DNA from: JAMQKA01 sp034521835
GTDB lineage: Bacteria > Bacteroidota > Rhodothermia > Balneolales > Balneolaceae
Direction of reading: 5' to 3'
Assembly: GCA_034521835.1 (NCBI GenBank)
Contig: JAXHMA010000006.1
Location: forward strand, 186,001 to 250,000
Length of the DNA: 64,000 nt
Under the pieces are notes generated by a model. The model searched no databases. It was not told the origin of the DNA and saw only the letters and a program-made list of their open reading frames with translations. This document shows, one piece after another, positions 1-8,736 of the stretch. Each line of letters opens with the position of its first letter. The stretch's first letter is position 1. Position numbers and translations under genes: made by a program.

Positions 1-145
1 AGCGGAGAGCAGGAGGCCAAAAAGGAGTTTGGTATACCGGTGAGAAGTCTAGAAGTAAGCAACAGGCGAGAAGGACCATGAGCAAACTCCGGCCGGAGGC
101 TCCCAGCCGGGTTCAGCATTCCTCAGCCTTGATCTTTTCGTGCCT
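1..145 (-). repeat. Intergenic repeat, inverted partner of 3650-3790
   Basis: The reverse complement of this stretch matches 3650-3790 closely. Shared blocks include CAAGGCT-GGAATGCTGAAC, CCGGCCGGAGTTTGCT-ATGGTCCTT and CCGGTATACCAAACTCCTTTT. The two copies face each other and bracket the Bat gene and the group II intron. The next stretch, 145-336, carries further AT-rich fragments of the same kind of repeat (for example a TTTTGG-ATCAAG-CCAAAA motif) and no credible gene. Confidence 0.8.
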
Positions 146-336
146 TTTGGATCAAGCCAAAAGAGGGATACCACCTAATGAAGGTTTGACTTCAGACCGT
201 TCTCTAGAGCTTATTTTCTTTAAGGGGCATTCATTTTTTATCAAGACAAAAGAGACAAGGACCTCTACATAGCTGCGATAAAGTTTCGGATGGGCTGCTT
301 TCCCATAGGAACAAAATGAGAATAGACCATCATCAT

Positions 337-1362
337 TCACTTGTCCTTTCGATATCTGGGCAGAACAATCGAAATAAAAATAAAACCAAGAGCGATGCCC
401 GCCAGAAGCTGGTACTGGTTTTTGAAATCGGCATATTCCTGGCTGGCGAATTCACCCTGTTCAAGCTCATCGAGCCGCCCCAGGAAGGAGTCTATGCCAT
501 CGCTGCCTGACTGTATTTCATAGTATTCTCCATTGCCTTGCTGGGCGATCTCTCTTAGGACATCGGGCTGCAAACGCGTAGTTACGACCTGTCCCTCGTT
601 GTTGCGTTTATATCCCGTCAGCGTCCCTGTATCCTGGTTATACTGCGGAATGGTAGCACCTGAACGCGTGCCAATGCCTAGCGTATAGACTGAAATATTA
701 TTCTGAATCAACGCGTTGAGTGCTTCTGAATAGCTCTCCCCATGATTCTCACCATCCGAGATAAGCAGCATGACTTTAGCTGCATTGGAACTGTTTTGAT
801 CTTCCTCCAGCGAATTGAAAGCCCGCTGTCCCACTTCCATCGGTGCACTGAAATCAGTGGACGAGCTGGGCATCTGGTCGGTTTCTGCAATATTCAGGAA
901 CAACCGAAGTGCTGAATAATCCAGCGTCATGGGAGACTGAAGGTAGGCATCCCCGGTAAACACGATCAGGCCAACACGGTCTCCCTGCAGGCGCTCAATC
1001 AGTCGGGTAATCTCATACTTCGCTTTTTCGAGGCGGCTGGGCTTCACATCCTCGGCATTCATACTGTCGGAAAGATCCAGGCCAATGAGCAAGTCAACGC
1101 CCTGCCGTTTAACTTCACGGACCTCTGTGCCGATCTTCGGTCCTGCAACTGCAAGCACCAGAAACGATAGCCCCACCAGCATGGTGACGACTTTGAGCCG
1201 ATCGCCGACTCTCCAGAAACCACTTCGCAAATTCTGAAATAGCTCATCCGAAAAAAATTGTTTTCTCCGCTCTTGAAGCCTTCGGACATACCACCAGAGC
1301 CCACCAGCCAAAGCAGGAACCAATAGCAGCAACCACAACAGGTAAGCGTCTTGCCAAATCAT
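337..1362 (-). CDS. BatA/BatB-type von Willebrand factor A membrane protein
   Basis: This 341-residue protein has hydrophobic segments near residues 5-25 and 57-74, a central VWA domain and a C-terminal membrane segment near 315-334. The metal-ion-dependent adhesion motif is visible as DLSDS around residue 95. The arrangement is that of the Bat (Bacteroides aerotolerance) proteins, which form an inner-membrane complex with a periplasmic VWA domain. The GPKIGTEVREVKRQGVDLL stretch and the LQPDVLREIAQQGNGEYYEI region favour the BatA/BatB pair over BatD or BatE. No other bat gene is visible: downstream is only repeat DNA and the window edge, and upstream is the intron. The length is normal and the frame is intact. 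Confidence 0.85.
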   Translation of the reverse strand: MIWQDAYLLWLLLLVPALAGGLWWYVRRLQERRKQFFSDELFQNLRSGFWRVGDRLKVVTMLVGLSFLVLAVAGPKIGTEVREVKRQGVDLLIGLDLSDSMNAEDVKPSRLEKAKYEITRLIERLQGDRVGLIVFTGDAYLQSPMTLDYSALRLFLNIAETDQMPSSSTDFSAPMEVGQRAFNSLEEDQNSSNAAKVMLLISDGENHGESYSEALNALIQNNISVYTLGIGTRSGATIPQYNQDTGTLTGYKRNNEGQVVTTRLQPDVLREIAQQGNGEYYEIQSGSDGIDSFLGRLDELEQGEFASQEYADFKNQYQLLAGIALGFIFISIVLPRYRKDK

Positions 1363-1592
1363 CTTCTATCTGATAAAGATATTGAAGGTTAACTAGTTTT
1401 CTTTGTTAGTTGAATCGTACAACGGCGCTTAAGTTAAAATATTAACTGAGAAATTCGAATAAAGATCTTGTCAAAGCCTGAACCTGATTTCTTTCTTCTT
1501 GATCTTTTGGTTTTTTTAAGACAAAAGGGATACCTGGTAAAATGATTTAGTCTCCAGGCAGTTTTTCAGGAGATAAATTCTCAATCCTGGGT

Positions 1593-1622
1593 ATTCATTT
1601 TTTCAGTGAGGAAAAAACGAAT
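1593..1622. repeat. AT-rich hairpin just upstream of the group II intron
   Basis: Arms ATTCATTTTTTC and GAAAAAACGAAT pair over 12 positions with one G-T wobble around a 6-nt loop. The same hairpin design (TTCATTTTTT - short loop - AAAAAATGAA) recurs in the repeats near 4007, 4450, 6328 and 6756. The intron begins within about 30 bases of it. The rest of 1363-1640 shows no gene. Confidence 0.6.
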
Positions 1623-2329
1623 CAAATTGCGCCAAGCTAAGCCCGTGAAAGTGGGATTAGTGTTCTTTGAAACTATGAAATCTTTCGTAGGAAGCCTACA
1701 GGTAACCAATCCTGACTGGTAAAGCCTAACCAGCAGCCAGAACCGAGTCTTGCGTAGTCAGCTGAGAGGCTGGCACGAAGCGTAGACAGGGAGCAGGAAA
1801 GCTGTGTGATTGAGCCCCGAAATGTTTATGGTTGTCGGAGCTTTCACTGTTTTGGTAAGTGGGAGCAGCAATGCAGTGGCGTCGGTATGGTGAGTCACTT
1901 GCATGACGGCCGGGGTCTGAGAGCAGGGCAAACTTGCATGAGGTTTCCACGGGAACTTGGGAGAGCCTCCCGCCTCCGCGCGCAACTCCGGTTGAGGGCT
2001 GACCGGTGAACCACAGTCCGGGCGTTTCGGGGTACGTGTTGCCACCCCGGACGAAGAAACAAGGCAGCAGCGCAGCGGTATCCGAGCCGAGGGAAACTGA
2101 AGGTAAGGAGATGGGCGAAGGCAGTCTTAGTGCCTCCATAGTACCGATGAAGGATGGGGAATCAGCTCCACGAGACCCATCTGCCAGGGAAGGGAAAATC
2201 TGTATGGAAACATGCAGTGGGCACCTGTATTGTGGACATGTAACTCAGAAACATATCATGAATCAGAGTCAAGATTCATTATGTCAACAGTCGACTTACA
2301 AATAGCGGAAAGGGCGAGGGCATTCCCCG

Positions 2330-3557
2330 ATGAACCCTCGGACGAACCTACACAGCTTCATTGACGGGGCTTTGCTGGCCGAAAGTCTGGATGCCCTGAA
2401 TAAGAAAGGGGCCGCCGGAGTGGACGGGCAAAGCTGGAGCGAGTACAATGAGCAGCGGGCAGAGCGGTTGCCGCAGCTGCTGGGGCAGTTCAAAAGCGGG
2501 CAATATCGTGCGCCAGCGATTCGGCGTACGTACATCCCTAAAGGGGATGGCAAACAACGTCCGCTGGGATCTGCCGACGGTAGAGGACAAGGTGCTGCAG
2601 TCGGCAGCAACCCGAGTCCTCACTCCGGTATACGAGCAACTGTTCTACCCGAATTCGTTTGGGTTTCGTCCGGGCAAATCGCAGCATCAGGCCTTAGAGA
2701 TCCTCTTCAAAGAAGTGAGTTTTACCGGCAAGTACTACATCATTGATGCAGACATGGGCAACTACTTCGGGAGCATCGACCACAGGAAGTTGCGGGAACT
2801 ACTCGACCTACGGATAAAAGACGGTGTCATTCGTCGCATGATAGATAAATGGCTCAAAGCCGGTGTGCTGGAAACCGGGCGAATTGAATACCCGCAGGAA
2901 GGCACTCCACAGGGAGGAGTGATTTCTCCACTGCTGAGCAACATCTATCTGCACTATGTGCTGGATGAGTGGTTTATCGAAGCCATTCAGCCACGGTTAA
3001 AAGGGAGCAGCAAACTGATTCGCTTTGCCGATGACTTCCTGTTGTTGTTCGACAACATGGAAGACGCCCGGCGGGTGATGAAGGTGCTGCCCAAACGACT
3101 GGAGAAATACGGACTGACCCTTCACCCGGAGAAAACTAAACTTGTTGAGGTGAACAACCGGGACAAGGATACGCCAAGCACGTTTGACTTCCTGGGCTTT
3201 ACCCACTACATGGGCAAAAGTCGCAAGGGCAAACGGATTCTCAAGCGTAAAACCAGCAAGAAAAAGCGGAAGGCTTCCTTGCAGAGGGTGAACCAGTGGA
3301 TGAAGGCGAACAGGCATAAGCCTGTAAAGCAATTTATCGGCGAACTCAACCGAAAGCTGCAAGGCCACTATGGATACTATGGAGTCACGTTCAACTTTCG
3401 CAGCCTGAACACCTACTATGAGTCTGTGAAGCGATTGCTTCACAAATGGCTTAACAGGCGTGGTGGAAAACGCCACATGAGGTGGGAAGAATTTGTGAGG
3501 TTGGTACTGTCCAGAAATCCTTTAATAAAACCGCGAATTGTACACAAACTCTTTTAG
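2330..3557 (+). CDS. ltrA: Group II intron reverse transcriptase/maturase, one frameshift
   Basis: The protein starts MNPRTNLHSFIDG at 2330 and runs to PKGDGKQRPLG near 2570. There one extra base breaks the frame, and the product resumes as PTVEDKVLQSA. Reverse-transcriptase blocks follow in order: NSFGFRPGKS, IIDADMGNYFGSID (catalytic Asp), GTPQGGVISPLLSNIYL and the FADDF active-site box. The C-terminal part has a basic maturase X-domain ending in KPRIVHKLF. No HNH endonuclease domain follows. In group II introns this protein helps the RNA splice and reverse-transcribes it at the insertion site. The frameshift is either a sequencing error or a real inactivation. Confidence 0.88.
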
Positions 3558-3573
3558 CGAAACCACAAACGGA

Positions 3574-3643
3574 GGAACCGTATGCGGGAAATCCGCTCGT
3601 ACGGGTCTGTGGGGGAGCGGGGAGGTAACGAACCGCTCTACCC
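3574..3643 (+). ncRNA. Group II intron domains V and VI
   Basis: Domain V: an AACCGTA arm and a TGCGG arm close on a GAAA tetraloop and pair with TCCGC and TACGGGT. This is the catalytic hairpin of group II ribozymes. Domain VI: GGGGGAGCGG and CCGCTCTACCC pair around GGAGGTAACGAA and would carry the branch-point adenosine. Both lie just downstream of the maturase stop codon, as expected. Confidence 0.8.
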
Positions 3644-3649
3644 GGAAAC

Positions 3650-3800
3650 TCAAGGCTGGGGAATGCTGAACCTAACTACGAGCGTCCGGCCGGAGTTTGC
3701 TAATGGTCCTTCCCGCTTGCTGCTCGCCTCTGTGCTCCCCCCGGTATACCAAACTCCTTTTGGCCTGCCGCTCTTCGCCCAGAATTCCAAGGCCGGAGGG
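3650..3800 (+). repeat. Intergenic repeat, inverted partner of 1-145
   Basis: This is the 3' flank of the group II intron and is homologous, in inverted orientation, to positions 1-145. After it, 3800-3885 has a second module (CATAAAGAG-TTTTTTT-CTCGTAGTTTTTGAAA) that also occurs near 4237, 6163 and 6552. Confidence 0.75.
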
Positions 3801-3884
3801 GGCCGATCAGATGGAACTTTTTGGTTTTTTCACTTTACTGCCATAAAGAGCTGTTTTTTTAACTCGTAGTTTTTGAAACTTTCT

Positions 3885-4516
3885 GCTCCGAGTCAAGAGA
3901 AACCCTGCACCACATTATCGATGAGTCGATGAACGATGTAAAGCAAGGCAGATAGGACAGGCACGATAGAACAACATCTGGGATTCTTTGGCGGGTTATT
4001 TGGTTCATTTTTTCGTCGCAGAAAAATGAATACCCCTGAAAGGTTATTAGCTAAAAAAGTACTGCCTGAACATATGATCTATTAAAGTGGTGTCCCTTTT
4101 GTCTTGATGTAAAAGGGACAGAAAAGCTCAAGAAGAATTAAACTCATCGGGGCTCACATCATTGATGTTCTTTGGTTATCAGGAGTAGCCAGCCACCTCG
4201 TCAGCTAGGAATTATTCGGGTTTTCACTACATGCTATAAAGAGTTTTTTCAAGCTCTTAGTTTTTGAAATCGTCCCCCCCGATTCCAGGGAATCCCAAAA
4301 AGAAATTAAGAACCGAAGGCAGGGCTGCAGTTGGGGTCCGGGGTAGCGCGGGAAAGCCGGGGAATTATCTGGGAACGATTCAAAGCAACAAGCAAAAGAA
4401 CAACCTGCGGAAGAACAATATCTACGATACCCCGGTGGTTTTTTTCGTTCATTTTTTTGCCATTAAAAAAATGAACACCCAGGAAAGAGAAGTAGCTAAG
4501 AAATACCTATCTGGAG
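3885..4516 (+). repeat. Long direct repeat, copy A (upstream of the sugar dehydrogenase)
   Basis: This stretch is almost identical to 6206-6831, differing by scattered substitutions and one-base indels. It contains several hairpins: TTCATTTTTTC/GAAAAATGAA near 4008-4032, GTCCCTTTT/AAAAGGGAC near 4091-4118, and GTTCATTTTTTT/AAAAAAATGAAC near 4447-4476. The reading frame across 4264-4617 is not conserved as a protein in copy B, so I treat the whole stretch as non-coding. Confidence 0.9.
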
Positions 4517-4635
4517 CCCAAACACATTGTCAGTTTTGGGATTCAATGTACAAGACAGTGGCAATATTCCTATATTCGCCTACCACCGTTAATCTTCTTA
4601 ACAACCAAGCTTCATAAAACTAAACAAGAACCTAC

Positions 4636-5961
4636 ATGCTTCAAGAGCTGCTAAAAAAAATTGATCAAAAAGAATACACCGTCGGAATCATTGGCCTTGG
4701 CTATGTTGGTCTTCCCCTGATGTGGACCTTTCATAATAAGGGGATGCCTGTCCTGGGCTTTGACATTGACATTGATAAAGTAGATTGCATTAAAAGCGGC
4801 ACGCCTTACATCAAACACTTGGGAAAGGATATGATGGGAGTGTTGTCCCAAAGCGAGCGCTGTGATGCCACTACCGACTTCGAGCGGTTGCCGGAAGCGG
4901 ATACCCTGATGCTTTGCGTGCCCACCCCGTTGGATGATCACCGGGAGCCGGACATGGAGTTTGTGGAAAAGACCTCGCTGACGGTGGGGCAGCATCTTCG
5001 CAAGGGTCAGCTGGTTATCCTGGAGTCGACAACCTATCCCGGTACCACTGAAGAGCTGATCATCCCGATCCTGGAGTCAAAATCTGGCCTCGAGGCGGGC
5101 AAAGATTTTTATGTGGCCTACAGTCCCGAGCGAGAAGATCCCGGAAATACCGATTTCAACACTGCCAAAATTCCCAAGGTAGTGGGTGGGCACAGTGAAG
5201 AAGCGTTGAAACTGGCCCGCGCCCTGTATGATACGGCTATCGTCCAGACAGTACCGGTTTCCGATACCAAAACAGCCGAGGCGGTCAAGATTACGGAGAA
5301 TGTATTCAGGGCAGTGAATATCGCGCTGGTGAACGAACTGAAGGTCGTCTATGATAAGATGGGCATTGATGTCCACGAGGTGCTGGATGCGGCCGGCACC
5401 AAGCCGTTCGGATTTATGAAGTTTGTACCGGGTCCCGGCCTGGGCGGACACTGTATCCCGATCGACCCGTTCTACCTGACGTGGAAAGCCCGGGAGCATG
5501 AACAGAATACACGGTTTATCGAACTCGCGGGTGAGATCAACACCTCGATGCCGCGCTACGTGGTGGATCGGATCCTGAGGGCCCTGAATGCCCATCAAAA
5601 ATCGCTGAATGGCAGCAGGGTGCTGGTGATCGGGCTGGCCTACAAGCCGGATGTGGATGATATGCGTGAATCGCCTACCTTCAAGATTATGGATCTGCTT
5701 AAAGACTACGGCGCTGAGGTGTCTTATTACGATCCGCATATTCCGAAGATCAAGCCGACCCGTGAACATGATGAATGGACCGGCACCCAAAGCGTGGAGT
5801 GGGATGAGGAGACAGTTTCCTCTTTTGACGCGGTGATCATTTCGACGGATCACTCCGCTATTGATTACCGGCAGCTAAGTGACTGGAGCGATTGCATCAT
5901 TGATTCCAGGAATGCGATGAATGGGTTGGCCAAGGGGGAGAATCATATCTGGAAGGCGTAG
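4636..5961 (+). CDS. UDP-sugar 6-dehydrogenase (UDP-GlcNAc/UDP-ManNAc dehydrogenase type)
   Basis: This enzyme of the UDP-glucose/GDP-mannose dehydrogenase family oxidises C6 of a UDP-sugar to a uronic acid with two NAD+ per turnover, for polysaccharide synthesis. The 441-residue protein has the NAD-binding GIIGLGYVGLP at residues 17-27, the central-domain TKTAEAVKITENVFRAVNIAL helix near 210-230, and GPGLGGHCIPIDPFYL with the catalytic Cys near 272. A C-terminal UDP-binding domain follows (GLAYKPDVDDMRES). The sequence resembles WbpA/TviB-like enzymes more than UDP-glucose dehydrogenase, but the exact substrate is inferred. The gene stands alone between two copies of a long direct repeat. 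The frame is intact. Confidence 0.9.
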   Translation: MLQELLKKIDQKEYTVGIIGLGYVGLPLMWTFHNKGMPVLGFDIDIDKVDCIKSGTPYIKHLGKDMMGVLSQSERCDATTDFERLPEADTLMLCVPTPLDDHREPDMEFVEKTSLTVGQHLRKGQLVILESTTYPGTTEELIIPILESKSGLEAGKDFYVAYSPEREDPGNTDFNTAKIPKVVGGHSEEALKLARALYDTAIVQTVPVSDTKTAEAVKITENVFRAVNIALVNELKVVYDKMGIDVHEVLDAAGTKPFGFMKFVPGPGLGGHCIPIDPFYLTWKAREHEQNTRFIELAGEINTSMPRYVVDRILRALNAHQKSLNGSRVLVIGLAYKPDVDDMRESPTFKIMDLLKDYGAEVSYYDPHIPKIKPTREHDEWTGTQSVEWDEETVSSFDAVIISTDHSAIDYRQLSDWSDCIIDSRNAMNGLAKGENHIWKA

Positions 5962-6025
5962 GGTAGCTTCGTTCCTGGTAAGTCTTTTCGGGCAATCCAA
6001 GTGTAATTTTCATCTGGGGATGTCC

Positions 6026-6205
6026 CCTTTCTTTGATACAAAAGAGGCCAAAAGCTCAAGAAGAATTAAAACTCCCAGGGGCTGATATTTTATCCTATCT
6101 TTGGTTTAATAAGCAGCCATCGGTTCGTCTGACAGGAATTCTTCGGGATTTCACTACATGCTATAAAGGGTTTTTTTAAGCTCTTAGTTTTTGAACTGGT
6201 CTCCC
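6026..6205 (+). repeat. Degenerate partial copy of the long repeat unit
   Basis: This stretch follows the same order of modules as 4089-4270: a TGTCCC-hairpin, AAAAGCTCAAGAAGAATTAAA, a CAGGAATT-TTCGGG block, then CACTACATGCTATAAAG and CTCTTAGTTTTTGAA. It is clearly diverged. It runs straight into copy B, so about one and a half units are arranged head to tail with a spacing near 385 bp between equivalent hairpins (6026 and 6411). Confidence 0.75.
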
Positions 6206-6831
6206 CCGAGTCAAGAGAATCCCTGCACCACATTATCGATGAGTCGATGAACGATGTAAAGCAAGGCAGATAGGACAGGCACGATAGCCCAACATCTGGG
6301 ATTCTTTGGCGGGTTATTTGGTTCGTTTTTTCGTCGCAGAAAAAATGAATACCCCTGAAAGGTTATTAGCTAAAAAAGTACTGCCTGAACATATGATCTA
6401 TTAAAGTGGTGTCCCTTTTGTCTTGATGTAAAAGGGACGAAAAGCTCAAGAAGAATTAAACTCATCGGGGCTCACATCATTGATGTTCTTTGGTTATAGG
6501 AGTAGCCAGCCACCTCGTCAGCTAGGAATTCTTCGGGTTTTCACTACATGCTATAAAGAGTTTTTTCAAGCTCTTAGTTTTTGAAATCGTCCCCCCAATT
6601 CCAGAGAATCCCAAAAAGAAATTAAGAACCGAAGGCAGGGCTGCAGTTGGGGCCGGGGTAGCGCGGGAAAGCCGGGGAATTATCTGGGAACGATTCAAAG
6701 CAACAAGCAAAAGAACAACCTGCGGAAGAATAATATCTTCGATACCCCGGTGGCTCATTTTCGTTCATTTTTTTGCCATTAAAAAATGAACACCCAGGAA
6801 AGAGAAGTAGCTAAGACATACCTGTCTGGAG
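6206..6831 (+). repeat. Long direct repeat, copy B (downstream of the sugar dehydrogenase)
   Basis: This is a near-identical direct copy of 3885-4516, in the same orientation. The two copies flank the UDP-sugar dehydrogenase gene, so homologous recombination between them could delete or amplify it. The IS30 element begins 16 bases after the repeat ends. Confidence 0.9.
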
Positions 6832-6849
6832 ACATAATCTTAGCCGTGT

Positions 6850-7851
6850 TCAAGTGACTAATGCAACACAGCGGTGTTTTAGGGTTTGTTGGATAGGATT
6901 AAGGTAATCAAATTTTCGAATGGGTCGAAAGTTCAGGTACTCCTCGACGCTGTTGATGCGCTGGGGAGAAACCTTTCGCAGATCGGTACCCTTCGGGAAG
7001 AACCGCCTGATCACCCAAATGCGGTTTTCCACGGTTCCTTTGTCTTGGGAGGTATAGGGCCGGGTAAAGTAGGTGTCAGCCCGGAGGGCTTCGGCAACAT
7101 CTTGGTGACGAGCAAAGGCTTTGTCGTTGTCAAAAGTTAACGTTTTGATGAAGCTAGAAGGAATATCCGAAAGCTGATCGATGATGGCCTGGGCCATTGG
7201 CTGGGCTTTCCTCGAGGTAACTTTTCGGATTTTGGTGAGCAGCGTAGTCCGGTCGGTCAGTACCAGCAGGGCTGATTTATGGGCTTTGCCGATCATCAGA
7301 TCGACCTCGATATCGCCCAAGCGGTCTCGCTGTTCGACCACATCGGGACGCTCGGTGATAGGAACCCGCCCTTTGATTCGGCCCCTGTTGTCCTGCCGGT
7401 TACCCCGTTTGGCCTTACGACGACCGTGTTTGAGATGCTTGTAGAGATCCTTGTCGGTGGGATCTCCAGAGCGTTTGGCTTTCCAGATCCACTGGTAGAG
7501 GGTCTCATGGGAGACTCCATCGAAGCCCAGCACGCCCCAGCGGCCGCTGATCAGCTCCGGGGAGAGCTTCTCGGTGGTCAGCCACCGGCGGGCTTGGTCT
7601 TTGAGATCGTCGGTAAACCGCCGGTGTTTGGGCTTATCCCGGTGGCGCCCATTGGTGAACTGCTGGGCGAGGTCAGGGCAATACTGCTTGTCCTGGGAGC
7701 CATCATTGGCTACATTGCGTTTGAGTTCCCGACTGATGGTCGACCGATGTACGCCGATAGTCCGGGCAATCTCGCTTTGGTTATGGCCCGCATCGAGTAG
7801 GGCTTTGATCTGATGACGGTTTTCTTTGCTGAGTTGGGTGTATTCTTGCAT
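6850..7851 (-). CDS. IS30-family transposase
   Basis: The N-terminal helix-turn-helix reads HNQSEIARTIGVHRSTISRE. It is followed by the DDE integrase core: GDIEVDLMIG (first Asp), TFDNDKAF (second Asp) and GTVENRIWVIRRFFPKGTDL with the catalytic Glu. The C-terminus has the NFRPIRKFDYLNPIQ block typical of IS30 enzymes. The ATG at 7851 (MQEYTQLSKENRHQI) is a better start than the upstream GTG at 7860. The stop codon lies inside the left inverted repeat. The gene is full length and unbroken, so the element may still be active. Confidence 0.93.
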   Translation of the reverse strand: MQEYTQLSKENRHQIKALLDAGHNQSEIARTIGVHRSTISRELKRNVANDGSQDKQYCPDLAQQFTNGRHRDKPKHRRFTDDLKDQARRWLTTEKLSPELISGRWGVLGFDGVSHETLYQWIWKAKRSGDPTDKDLYKHLKHGRRKAKRGNRQDNRGRIKGRVPITERPDVVEQRDRLGDIEVDLMIGKAHKSALLVLTDRTTLLTKIRKVTSRKAQPMAQAIIDQLSDIPSSFIKTLTFDNDKAFARHQDVAEALRADTYFTRPYTSQDKGTVENRIWVIRRFFPKGTDLRKVSPQRINSVEEYLNFRPIRKFDYLNPIQQTLKHRCVALVT

Positions 7852-7880
7852 AAGCAACACGAATATAACCCGCTTGGCCG

Positions 7881-7910
7881 AAGACCTCAGGGGCGCGCCC
7901 CTGAGGTCTT
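7881..7910. promoter_or_regulatory. Perfect 30-bp palindrome upstream of the IS30 transposase
   Basis: The sequence is a perfect inverted repeat centred on GGCGCGCC (AAGACCTCAGG... with its exact complement). It lies between the right terminal repeat and the transposase start. In RNA it would form a very stable hairpin in the transposase leader. The likely role, by analogy with other insertion sequences, is to block transcription or translation entering from outside the element. Confidence 0.6.
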
Positions 7911-8093
7911 CCTACGTGTTGCACTTATTACTTGAACTCAGGTTATTTTAATGGAAATCAGATAAGATTATACATGCCCTATTTTCGCTGATGTTGTAAG
8001 CTTGTCACTTCTAGCGATCCACGGATCAAGCCGGAAGATTCCTCACCTGTTTTTAATGAAAAGGAGACAACGCTAATTTTTAAAAGAAGTGAT

Positions 8094-8681
8094 ATGAAAA
8101 AATCGATACTATTTTCGTTCGCGGCACTATTATTAGCAGCACCTTCCATTATGTTTGCTCAAAGTTCATCAGATGATGGAGCTATTAAAAACACTATTGG
8201 AATTGGCCCTAGACTGGGATATTACAAAGCTGCAGATGCCGATCAAGGTAATTTCTATGGCGGAGCGCAGGCCCGCATCCGTCTTGGCCCAGTATTGGGA
8301 ATTGAAGGTTCCGTTGATTACCGGGCCGGCCAAGAATATGAAGTCGCGGGGCAATCGGTGACCACTAAATTTATACCGATAACCGGCTCGCTCATGTTTT
8401 TTGTCCCCATCAGTGGCAATATTGCTCCGTATGGATTAGCAGGAGTCGGAGCTTATTACACCATTTATGATTTTGAGGGCACTTTTACCGACCAGAACGA
8501 AAACAACTTCAACTTTGGATATCACCTGGGGCTGGGCCTTGAGTTCCCGATCAGTTCTAACGCCGCTCTCAACGTAGATTACCGCTATTTGTTCTTGAAT
8601 CCGGATGATAACGAACAGTCGCTCGAGGATGCCGACTTTAGCGGAAATGTGTTTACCGTAGGACTGATGTTTTACCTCTAA
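8094..8681 (+). CDS. Outer-membrane beta-barrel protein
   Basis: The 195-residue protein has a clear Sec signal peptide (MKKSILFSFAALLLAAPSIMFA, cut before QSS). It is followed by alternating short beta strands and glycine-rich turns (GIGPRLGYYKA, YGGAQARIRLGPVLGIEGSVDYRAG, YGLAGVGAYYTIYDF, FGYHLGLGLEFPI, NVDYRYLFL) and a last strand ending in a C-terminal region, FTVGLMFYL. This is the pattern of small 8-stranded barrels (OmpX/OmpW/porin-like family). The specific function is not known. A strong terminator follows directly. Confidence 0.8.
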   Translation: MKKSILFSFAALLLAAPSIMFAQSSSDDGAIKNTIGIGPRLGYYKAADADQGNFYGGAQARIRLGPVLGIEGSVDYRAGQEYEVAGQSVTTKFIPITGSLMFFVPISGNIAPYGLAGVGAYYTIYDFEGTFTDQNENNFNFGYHLGLGLEFPISSNAALNVDYRYLFLNPDDNEQSLEDADFSGNVFTVGLMFYL

Positions 8682-8709
8682 GCTACCCTGTTTACAAGTT
8701 GCTGACAAG

Positions 8710-8736
8710 AAACCTCGCTTCTGGCGGGGTTTTTTG
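8710..8736 (+). terminator. Rho-independent terminator after the barrel protein
   Basis: AACCTCGC and GCGGGGTT pair around a 5-nt loop, and the hairpin is followed by a T-run. Confidence 0.85.

Larger units (their letters stand above)
1645..3649 (+). mobile_element. Group II intron with internal reverse transcriptase
   Basis: A structured, gene-free 5' region of about 680 bp (roughly 1645-2329) precedes a reverse transcriptase/maturase gene. After its stop codon comes a typical domain V hairpin with a GAAA loop (3574-3608) and a domain VI-like hairpin (about 3611-3643). The 3' end is placed just before TCAAGGCT at 3650, where similarity to the repeat copy at 1-145 begins, so the intron sits inside that intergenic repeat. 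The 5' boundary is approximate: no clean GUGYG start was seen, and GTG occurs at 1645 and 1651. Confidence 0.75.
6848..7937 (-). mobile_element. IS30-family insertion sequence
   Basis: Imperfect 22-bp terminal inverted repeats lie at 6848-6869 and 7916-7937. Both start GTTCAAGT and end GCAACAC when read inward, with differences in the middle. They enclose a single transposase gene that nearly fills the element (about 1.09 kb). No clear target duplication was seen, but the family makes very short ones. Confidence 0.88.

Noticed and set aside
1726..2305. Several open frames on both strands in 1726-2305
   Set aside because: They lie in the structured 5' ribozyme part of the group II intron and on opposite strands. 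None resembles a protein.
3888..3960. CGATGAGTCGATGAACGATG region considered as a possible ribozyme or CRISPR-like repeat
   Set aside because: It is only a short imperfect self-complementary stretch and occurs once per long repeat unit. There is no regular repeat-spacer pattern and no conserved ribozyme core.
4264..4617. 117-codon open frame on the plus strand upstream of the sugar dehydrogenase
   Set aside because: It lies within repeat copy A, and the reading frame is not kept in copy B despite near-identical DNA. No domain or ribosome-binding site was seen.
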